Part shown: piece by piece, positions 55,743 through 64,000 of the stretch
Layout: each line of letters starts with the position of its first letter
Position numbering within the stretch: position 1 is the stretch's first letter
Position numbers and translations under genes: made by a program
NCBI GenBank assembly: GCA_951802425.1
Contig: OX637803.1
Span: forward strand, 558,001-622,000
DNA from: Clavaria fumosa
Lineage: Eukaryota > Basidiomycota > Agaricomycetes > Agaricales > Clavariaceae
Length of the DNA stretch: 64,000 nt
Direction: 5' to 3'
The notes under the pieces: generated by a model
Told to the model about the DNA's origin: nothing
Database searches by the model: none
The model's input: only the letters and a program-made list of their open reading frames with translations

Positions 55743-57994
55743 ATGATGGCGTTTCCCTCTAGGTTCGTCCTTTTGTTTCTTGCTATCCTTTCTAGGCGTT
55801 GATACGGTTTAATGGCAGTTCTACAGCCTTTGGTATTCAGTCGAAAGCAGCCTCAAATCCTAATATCTTCGGGTCCAAACCCTCGGATGCGCAGCAACCC
55901 CAGAACACTAATCCACTGTTTGGGTCGAGCTCTGTTGCCGGGCAACCCTCCACCAGCAACACTAGCATCTTCGGCACCCCAGTAGGCAATCAATCTCAGG
56001 CCCCGAATCAGCAGCAGCCCTTCGGGACAGGACTATTTGGCAACCCCGCTCTGGCCCCGAGTCAGCAGCAGCAGCAGCAGCAGCCCTTCGGGACAGGACT
56101 ATTCGGCAACCCCTCTCAGGCCTCGAATCAGCAGCAGCAGCAGCAGCAGCCCTTTGGGACAGGACTATTCGGCAACCCCTCTCAGGCCCCGAATCAGCAG
56201 CAGCAGCAGCAGCAGCCCTTCGGGACAGGACTATTCGGCAACCCCTCCCAGGCCCCGAATCAGCAGCAGCAGCAGCCCTTCGGGGCCGGGCTGTTTGGCA
56301 ACCCCTCTCAGGCCCCGAATCAGCAGCAGCAGCAGCAGCAGCAGCCCTTCGGGGCCGGGCTGTTTGGCAACTCCTCTCAGGCCCCGAATCAGCAGCAGCC
56401 CTTGTTCGGGACAGGACTATTTGGCAACTCCTCGCTGGCCCAGAATCAGCAGCAGCAGCAGCAGCAGCCCGCCGGGGCTGGCCTGTTTGGCAATTCCTCT
56501 CAGGCCCCAAATCAGCAGCAGCCCTTCGGGACAGGACTATTTGGCAACTCCTCGCTGGCCCCGAATCAGCAGCAGCAGCCCTTCGGGACAGGACTATTTG
56601 GCAACCCCTCTCAGGCTCCGAATCAGCAGCAGCAGCAGCAGCAGCCTTTCGGGACAGGACTATTCGGCAACCCCTCTCAGGCCCCGAATCAACAGCAGCA
56701 GCCCTTTGGGACGGGGTTGCTTGGCAGTCAACCACAGGGCCAGCTTCAGAATTTGCAGAGTCAGCGACCGAGTCTCTTTGGCCCAACTTTCTCTGCCCCA
56801 TCAACACAACTACCCACTATCACCCTTGGCCAGCCTCCTCAGCAGCAACAACAACAAGCTCCAGGGATGTCTATCTTCGGCAACCCACTACCGCAAGGCA
56901 ATATCTTTACTAACTTTGCCCAAAGTCGGTCAAGCGCCTCCACTTCTCAGTTTCAGACGTCAAATTATGGACAACAGCAGGTGCAACCGATGTTTACGCG
57001 GCTAACTAAATTTAATGATTTGCCCGAGGATGTGCGGAGGGTCTTTGAAGCACTAGAGTGAGTACGCTTGATGTCAATGGATGACGCGCTCTCACGCCAC
57101 TTGCTGATACCAGTGGACATATTCAAGGCCGCATTCAAATCAGCAAGGATCTTAAGACTCGTTCTTTAGGAGAAGATGCCTTAAGAACTGGAGATCTGCT
57201 AAAGGATGTTCGAAGTGTAAGGCCTTCTTTTCGCCTTCATCTCATGATCCAATAATTTGACGATGTTCTCCATCAGGAGCTTCTGAGCGCGGCGACAGCC
57301 ACACACGCCGATCTTGCTTTCACACTGGACATCCGCGCCAAAGCTGAGCAAGCTAGGCAGGACACAATGATGGCCGTGAAGATCATTGACGGGTTTCGGT
57401 CGGGCATGGCCGCCATGCAGCCAGGGCAAAGTGTGGCCGGTGGTACTAGTGGCGTTCCTGGGTTTAGCAAGAGGGAGGCAGCCTTTCCTTTGGAGTGAGT
57501 CTCCGTTTGCGGTTGGAGTGGAGCAGAATTTGACGAGGCTTCTTTCCTGCGCAGCTTTTTCAAGCGAGTCACGGAAGAGTTGCAAGAGCGTTTCGCGTGG
57601 TGCCAGAATACAATACAGGCATGTATACTTCATTCGCTTTCTCAACATACGTCTCATGGTCTGAACTTGTGCAGCAAATCGAAAGGAAATTGTCCAGCTC
57701 CACAATGCAAGCGCAATATGCTCCTCAAAGTACGTCAGATGTTTCCGCCTAACAACAAGACACACGAATTGACTCGCTGTTTCAGCTATTTTGCCCGTAT
57801 TGCAGTCCCAACACGCGACCTTCCTCAATCTTGCCTCCAAGACGGCAGCTGTCAATGCTGAGCTCCAGAAGATCAAAGTACTGTACACGACCTTGTGGAG
57901 GGCGAAGACGGGCAACAAGAGAGACCCGTTTGAAGATGCCAGCTCCGACGTGGAGAGTGATTTAGAGGCACTGGAGAGTCTCGCGCTACGATGA
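55743..57994 (+). CDS. NUP49: FG-nucleoporin Nup49
   Basis: Nuclear pore channel nucleoporin, partner of Nsp1 and Nup57 in the central FG complex. Seven exons, 55743-55762, 55819-57057, 57114-57216, 57277-57494, 57555-57618, 57675-57729 and 57786-57994, about 635 aa. The N-terminal half is GLFG repeats (FGTGLFGNPSQAPNQ with runs of up to about eight Gln). The C-terminal half is the conserved coiled-coil region: FTRLTKFNDLPEDVRRVFEA, VTEELQERFAWCQNTIQ, QHATFLNLASKTAAVNAELQ and the end WRAKTGNKRDPFED. The fifth intron begins with GC (57619) rather than GT. The start uses a 20-nt first exon (MMAFPS). Nup49 rather than Nup57 is chosen from the LASK and WRAKTG-DPF end; this is a judgement from memory of the family. 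Confidence 0.85.
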
Positions 57995-58835
57995 CGACTG
58001 GTCTGGTGGCTGGACAGCGCTGTAATGTACCGCGGATCAAATACCTGATTCAGATTTCAAATATGCCAACGTCTGCGCGATGCTCTGACAATGCGGGGAA
58101 CACCAACTCGATCGAAGGAGGCTCTCTTATTTAGGTCGTTGAGTACGATCGAAGACTCGCTCGGCATCTTGTTCGCTGGGCACATGTACACTAGCGCCCC
58201 TTCCCAGTGCCAAGCCCGGCCATTGCAACAGCACACTAAAGTCTTTGTTGTTACAAATCATAAGAGACTCACGTACTTCCGCACCAGAGTCCTGCTAGAA
58301 GGTCCTGTTTGACAAACGTTGTCACATTGTTCGGTCCTCCGTGAATTCTCTTACAGCCCGCGCCCTCTTCTTGACGTTGTGGTACATTTCTACCGCTATC
58401 CAGGTCGTGGTGACGAAAAAATTAAACATTCCCAACAAAGGTAATAAAGTCAATTGGAGATAACCTTGTCCTTGAGAGTCAATGAACGGTTCCCCTCTCT
58501 ATCTCCTACAACAGAAATCTGAGCATCTCCTTTTCGGGCAGAGTAAAGCACTGATTAAAGTTTCAAACCGTTTGCTTGTCTAATTGTGTACTGCACCGCC
58601 TGGATTCGAGACGTTGTCTGAAGACTCGGAGATGAAATGACATTGTACAGCAGCAGACAGCGCCGGGGACAACGTCTGACGCCCAGATCACCTGACATGC
58701 CATGTGCTGGAAATTTGGACGCCGGTACTGCCTCCTCGCAGCCCAGGTATATAGCCCAGAACCTGGCTGGACAAATATGCAGCCCATTCCCACAGCACCT
58801 GTGACTCTTGCAAGGTCTACGACTTCCACAACCCC
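57995..58835. other. Intergenic region
   Basis: Open frames on the minus strand opposite the next gene's 5' end look like shadows. Nothing else seen. Confidence 0.5.
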
Positions 58836-60316
58836 ATGCCTGCTAGTACCACCTATGCTATCGAACTCGTCCACAAAGGACACGGGCATCCTCTTTGGGA
58901 ACCAGATCCAGGCGAAGAACCGGCGGTTGAACTCGCGGACGTCGGGTATCTTTCCGACGGAGCCTTCGTGAGGTTGTTCAACGCATCCAGGGAAGCTGGT
59001 GACTCGAGCAACCGCCTCGGCGTTCCCGAGGGCTATGTTCCGCTCTCTGTCGGCGAAGTGCAACATAGGACCCCCCTCCCAAAGAAGCCGAAATACATCT
59101 CCAGCGAAGGAATCTCGGAAAATGGAGCGGCCTTGTCAGCGACATCACCTGGAAACGTGGGGTCAGTCAATGAAAGTTGCATCTTATTAAATTGTGAGGC
59201 TTGACTGCTCGCGTGCATCATATACAGAGCACTTGTACAGGCTGGTGGCGCGTTCAGCTTCAGCTGCTCGAAGCAGCAAGGAGCACTCCTTATCATGGGG
59301 GAAGTAGCGTACAGGCAGGATGCACTTCAGAAGCTCTCCTTCTTACGCTACATCACAAAGCACCATCGCGCATGGCTTTCGTTCGCCAACGGTGTGTGTG
59401 AGCGTGGCCTTGTTCTTCCGGACCTCACCCTGGTGACCGGGTGCGACAAGACGTCCGACTGGGCCTGTGCTGCATTCTCCGAGAAGTCCGGTTCGTCGAA
59501 TCTCGATTTCCTCATAGGCGAAGCGAATGCGGGCGTATGGGGGCGCTGGTCCCGGATAGAATCCGTAGACACGAACGAAGGTCCGGAGAGGCTGGTGCCG
59601 CTCAGCATGAGCCCCTCGCCTACTCCAATCTTGCCAGCCATTGCGTCGTCGCCGTCGATATCACGTAGCCTCAGCTCGACACCAAGCTCTACCCTCGCAC
59701 CGCCCGCCACATCGAACCAGTGCGTCTTTCTGCGCGGCTACAAGATGTGCGACCGCATAACTTGGCTCTGGCGCAAGCTCCACAAGAACAAGGATGGATT
59801 CACTTACGTGCCGGAGCCTCTCGTCCCCCACAAGCAGGCCACGCCCAATTCCAGTTCCGTGGGAGGCCCGCACGCTTCAGGGGGCTCTAGCTCTGGCCCG
59901 GGCACGGATCCAAGACCCGCTCCGGACGCACAGCCCGATGCAGCGTCCAATCAGACTTCTAGCCCTGCGATTGGCGGTGGAACTGGCTCTTCGCTTGAAA
60001 GTAGTTCTGCTAGCCTGGAGAAAGCCAAAAATAATGCTGCCAACGAGTCTGCGATGGAAGAATTCTCGAAACTGGACGAGGACATCACGCTGTGCTTGCA
60101 GCTGAGCCTCGAAAAGGTTATTACATTTTGTTTATTCGAATGTAGCGATATTAAACATGCTTTCAGGAGCCCACCATCGAGGATACCGTTTTCAATTACA
60201 TATTTGAGGTATGAACTCATTTCATCTTAGTGGCCAGACTTTCTGACACAGGATCGCAGAAATCGACTGCGGAATTAGCCGTCGTCCATGACGACGATAT
60301 CGCTGCATTATTAAAC
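58836..60316 (+). CDS. Agaric-specific N-terminal module, probably part of a kinase gene
   Basis: Exons 58836-59161, 59228-60116, 60167-60208 and 60260-60316. The first exon has IELVHKGHGHPLWEPDPG and VELADVGYLSDGAFVRLFN. The second has SFSCSKQQGALLIM, LVTGCDKTSDWACAAFSE and VFLRGYKMCDRITWLWRKL, then a long Ser/Gly/Pro linker. The end has TAELAVVHDDDIAALL. This layout is common among uncharacterised proteins of mushroom-forming fungi, to my knowledge without an assigned function. The reading frame does not stop here: it passes through either an intron (60317-60373) or open sequence into the kinase exons that follow, so I think it is the N-terminus of a larger protein. If separate, it would be about 440 aa. 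Confidence 0.7.
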
Positions 60317-60373
60317 GTTCGTGTTCGTGGATTCATCAACATGTACATTCATTTTCATCCCCACGTGCCGCAG

Positions 60374-61903
60374 CGACTCCATTTGAGCCATGACTTTGAT
60401 GAATGGATCCGAAAAATCGCGCCAACAATCTACCTTCATGAAGGGGGTTAGTTGATCCGCTTCTCTCGTTTTGCGCCACCGCTCTGATGCCATTTGTACC
60501 CAGTTGGAATGCTTGAGTCTTCTCACAATGTCCTGAAACCAGTTACGAGCGTCCCCAATCTCGCAAGCGAGATTGAGCGAGTAGGAGATTATCCCGCTTG
60601 GCAAGGGGAGAGCGCCGAGATCTGGATTGGTATGTGGGTGCCCGCGCAGAAGTCGAACGGCAAATTTGTCTCGCAAGCGAGTGATAAAGACGTAAGATAT
60701 GTTATGTGTCTTGATGTTAATAGGCGCTGACAGGCTTTTTGCAGGTCAGCATAAAGATATTGCGCACTTTCCGGAAAGAGAAAGGGGAACGAGCCGTAAA
60801 CGTCTGGCCGAACGTGAGCAGAATTCTGCCTTTCCTTCACCCGAAGCTTTCAGTAATTTTGACCTCAACTCCGAATCCTACTTTTCTCAGCGCCTTCTGA
60901 AGCTCTTTCCTCATTGGTATGCTTTCGACCATCCACACATCCTGCCGCTCTTTGGCCTGTGTGAGGAAGCGGGACGACCGCCGGCAATGATATCTCCTTG
61001 GATGCGCTGCAACGCTCGTGAGTACATCAAGGCCGTTCCTTACTTATCCCACCGTGTTGAATTGGTGAGTCCGCGGTGAACATGTCATGTACTCCAACTG
61101 AGAGGTGCGGCGTAGATGCTCGGTGTTGCGAAGGCACTTCAATACTGTGAGATTCTTGTAAAGCCCTTCTTGGCCCTGTCTGGACTGATGTCTCCCAGTG
61201 CACACCTATACCCCGCAGGTTGTTCACGGAGACGTAAAGGGCGTAAGTAAAGCTTGTGACATGATTTGACTATGCTCACTCCCAACATCAGGTAAATGTG
61301 CTCGTTACTGGAGGCGAGGCTGTACTTGGTGACTTTGGAACAGCAAAAGTTGTAGAAGAAAACCCAGACCACACGAATGACGACGAGCCGATCAAGGGGT
61401 CCATCCGATGGATGGCCCCAGAGCTCGTAGCGACAGAACACTCTTCACCCGACATAACTCCTGCGAGTGACGTCTATGCCTTTGGTTGTCTTCTCCTTGA
61501 GGTGAGTCTTTGCCCCATTATCCGTCCTGTTATTCAACAATATCCACAGCTCATCACTGACATGGATCCGTACTACGACATCGAAACTGATGCCTGCGTC
61601 ACTGTGAGCATCTTAGAGGGGAAGAAGCCTAGCATTCCCCCCCGTGCCTATATCCCACGCGATGTCATGGCGCTGATGACAAACTGCTGGTCTGACTCCC
61701 GGCCAAGCCGGCCAAGCATTAATCGTGTCGTCGCCATGATGTCAAAATGCCTTTCGGTGGCTCGTAAAGCGAGCGCCAGCTTTCCTCCGCCATACTCAGC
61801 CCGTCAGACACCTGTTCCAGAATATTCGAATCCTTTCGAGTCGTACATGGTTGACGTGGTTGACACAGTTCCTACCCTTCCAACCGTCACGGAGTCCCCT
61901 CCT
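60374..61903 (+). CDS. TKL-type kinase domain (first kinase of the tandem)
   Basis: Kinase assembled from short exons (60374-60448, 60504-60691, 60745 on, and so on). EIERVGDYPAWQGESAEIW marks the start, VSIKIL the Lys strand, DHPHILPLFGL the N-lobe end, VVHGDVKGVNVLV the catalytic loop (about 61220-61305), LGDFGTAKV the DFG, and GSIRWMAPELV the APE. DVYAFGCLLLE and a PSIPPRAYIPRDV, NCWSDSRPSRPS end follow. The helix C Glu is not evident (Leu at the aligned position before HPHIL), so activity is uncertain although catalytic Asp and DFG are kept. If the last exon is not spliced at 61904 the protein ends at TGA 61928-61930. If it is, the frame continues into the next domain. The helix C exon borders are the weakest part of the model. 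Confidence 0.72.
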
Positions 61904-61947
61904 GTGCGTACCACGTTGTCCGTTGCTTGACCTTGAGCTCAGATCAG

Positions 61948-64000
61948 CGCCAGGCGACCCCACCCATTGTTTTTCAACCACCCTTGCGACGTGGACCGTC
62001 TAGGCTGTTAAATCCCCGAGAAGTTGCGGCATCACTGACCGCTGTGCCTGACCTGGAGAAGGCTGTGGAGCTTCTCGTTAACCTCGATGGAGCCTGCATT
62101 AAAACTTCGGCCAACAAGTCTGTGATTTCCAATGAAGCTGCTCGATTCATATTGATTGTCAGGTAGAGCCCAGACGTTACAACTAGTACAGCGATGCACA
62201 ACGCTACTAAAAACTTTGGGAGAGATCAATCAAACCTTGCGCTTGCCTCTGCAAACATGCCTTTCGTACGATCCCGTTTTCTCAGCTCAACGTTTTAATT
62301 AAATTGAATATCTTCTCTAGTATCGTTTCAACCTTCGCTTCTCAGGCTCAGGAGTGGTCTTCCCTCGGTCGTCTTGCCAGCCTCCTCAAGCGGAATGACA
62401 TATCGAAAGAAATCGAAAGTACTCATCGCCAGTTGACTGATTTCGTGATGAATTTGATAGATGCCCTTCCTGTGCGTTCCCGTCTTTCTAATTCGCTAAC
62501 TGATCTTAACAACCTTCAGGCGTCTGCGAGTCCTCAAACACGCTCGGTCCTCGATGACCTGCGAGTGTGGCAAGAACCTTTTCTTGTGGACCAGCAAGCA
62601 GACAACGAGGAAGTCACCGAAGTGCTCAAAGCATTGATACAGGATGAATCGCTGACGAAGGAGGCTGTTGACATGTCCGAGACAGACTTCGGGAATATCG
62701 CCCAGCTATTCCAGGAGGTGAGGCATTCCGTTTAGCTGGCATTTCAGACTCTCGTTTGACTTCCTCGCTACAACAGACTGTCGAGCTGTTCGAGAAGGGT
62801 TCACCACGTCACCAGGAGCTTCAAGTTGGCTTACATAAACTGCTAACTTGTCGCGGCCCAGTTCTTCCGTGCGCCGAACTTCCGAGCAGGGAGATTAGCC
62901 GAATCGGCAGCTACCCAGTATCTGGCGGTAGTACATTTGATATTTGGGAAGGGCTGTGGCTCGGAAAAGTGAAGGTTGCACTCAAGGTCTTAAGGGGCGT
63001 TCAAATGGTGCCCTCCACGAAAAGAGTCAGTGACATTCGCGGATATTCCATTGCTCTTCAGACGTTTAATTCTTTTCAGCGCTTCAACCGTGAGGCAGCT
63101 ATTTGGAGGCAAGTCTGGAGTAAAGATCACGGGAAGACTATCTTGTCCTTCTATGGCATTTGCTCTGATGGCGGGCCTCATCCGTACGCGATCATTCGCC
63201 AATAGTTTACTCCATGTTTGGCTGACCCGTGGCTATCAACAGGTATATGGTCAGTCCTTGGATGGAGAATGGTCACATCAACGAATATTTAGAGAAACAT
63301 CCTGAAGCGGATACAATGAGTCTCGTAAGTCTCTTTTCTCCTAATTTGTCTGATGCACTGAAGATTCGCACTATGACAGGTCAAAGAAATTGCGGGTGGC
63401 CTGGAGGTTCTGCATAGCTTTGTCCCTCCTATTGTGCACGGAGCTCTGAAAGGGGTCAGCATTTCCATTACGTTCAGCTTGGCCTTCAAGGAATAACCAT
63501 TCCGTCTTACCCAGGCAAACATCCTTGTCAGTGACACTGGACACGCACTACTGTCCGATTTTGGGCTTTCAAAGGCTCGTTTCTCATTCTCTTTTTGCTT
63601 GACTTGCTTCTGAGATCCTGCATTAGATGCTGGAAGACATCAGCGGCCAAACCGAGTTCACGCGAAGCCAGGGCGTCTCCGATTCATACCGTTGGTTTGC
63701 GCCTGAATTACTTGAAAGCCCCGCATCTCTTTCTATACAGTCCGACATATACTCTTTCGGAATGACAGTTCTGGAGGTGAGAGCATTTCCACCATGTAGC
63801 CAGGAGAATAATGGTGGACTGAAAAAAATATCCCGGCAAGGTTTTGACGCGCAAATACCCGTGGGCAGAAATCAAGCGCACACCGCTTGTGCTCAAGCAG
63901 TGTGCGGCAGGCCAGAGACCCCAGCGGCCTACTTCGCCGGAAGTCATCACGCGGGGACTAGATGATGCATTGTGGAATCTGCTTCAACGATGTTGGAACA
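61948..64000 (+). CDS. MLKL-NTD-like domain plus pseudokinase (runs off the window)
   Basis: No ATG in its own first exon. A 44-nt GT-AG intron (61904-61947) joins it in phase to the preceding kinase. The first part is helical and patterned like the MLKL N-terminal domain of fungal signalling proteins: VAASLTAVPDLEKAVELL, then FASQAQEWSSLGRLASLL and ISKEIESTHRQLTDFVMNL. Then comes a kinase: ISRIGSYPVSGGSTFDIWEG, VALKVLRGV with the Lys, REAAIWRQV with Glu, MVSPWMENGHINEYLEKHPE, the catalytic loop PPIVHGALKGANILV, LLSDFGLSK, RWFAPELLE and SDIYSFGMTVLE. The catalytic Asp of HGD/HRD is Ala, so it is a predicted pseudokinase. The C-lobe is cut by the window edge within LLQRCWN. Confidence 0.7.

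Noticed and set aside
55962..56807. Long frames on both other phases and strand inside NUP49
   Set aside because: They are shadows of the CAG/GLFG repeats, which stay open in all phases.
60311..60676. 121-codon frame on the minus strand
   Set aside because: Opposite kinase exons that splice in phase; no domain recognised.
61927..62166. Independent start of a separate kinase gene after the first kinase
   Set aside because: There is no ATG in this frame and an in-phase GT-AG intron links it to the preceding kinase; kept as one gene with stated uncertainty.

Overview
The window is nuclear DNA of a filamentous basidiomycete, most likely an Agaricomycete. The evidence is the many short GT-AG introns (about 45-60 nt), expanded tyrosine-kinase-like (TKL) kinases, a NACHT-WD40 receptor of the HET-D/HET-E type, chromodomain Ty3/gypsy retrotransposons, and housekeeping genes such as NUP49, CTF8 and an arrestin-like protein. 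I saw no rRNA, tRNA or CRISPR.

Region 1 (1-17.9 kb) is a cluster of about twelve copies of one P-loop GTPase family, loosely AIG1/GIMAP-like, on both strands. Five copies of 290-350 aa or embedded in a fusion look intact and long (G2, G4, G5, G7 and the fusion). Three are short (G1, G3, G6) and the rest are fragments or pseudogenes. Every readable copy carries its Walker A loop on a separate 34-nt microexon. One copy (13143-15686) is spliced in frame to a complete TKL kinase, giving a kinase-GTPase fusion of about 700 aa. Two neighbours (G2 and G1) overlap so that readthrough splicing would give a tandem GTPase.

Region 2 (18.6-21.3 kb) holds a long, disordered Ser/Ala/Pro-rich protein. Region 3 (23.4-36.8 kb) is a NACHT-WD40 receptor gene. 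An 8.56-kb nested retrotransposon splits it inside its nearly identical WD40 repeats: element A has a CAAGG target duplication, and element B sits inside A with an AAAGG duplication. The repeats rejoin in frame if the insertion is removed.

Region 4 (37-48.6 kb) is a graveyard of older gypsy remnants, gag-like fragments, a relict LTR and CTCC-rich low-complexity DNA. Region 5 (49.5-58 kb) is conserved gene space: a small disordered protein with a conserved C-terminus, CTF8, an arrestin-like adaptor and the FG-nucleoporin NUP49.

Region 6 (58.8-64 kb, running off the end) appears to be one very long gene: an agaric-specific domain, a TKL kinase, an MLKL-N-terminal-like helical domain and a second kinase whose catalytic Asp is replaced by Ala. 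This resembles RIPK and MLKL placed in one polypeptide.

Together the receptor, the GTPase family, the kinase-GTPase fusion and the kinase/MLKL-like/pseudokinase gene look like a fungal self/non-self recognition or regulated-cell-death neighbourhood. That functional reading is inference; domain calls and splice junctions were read by eye from the sequence.
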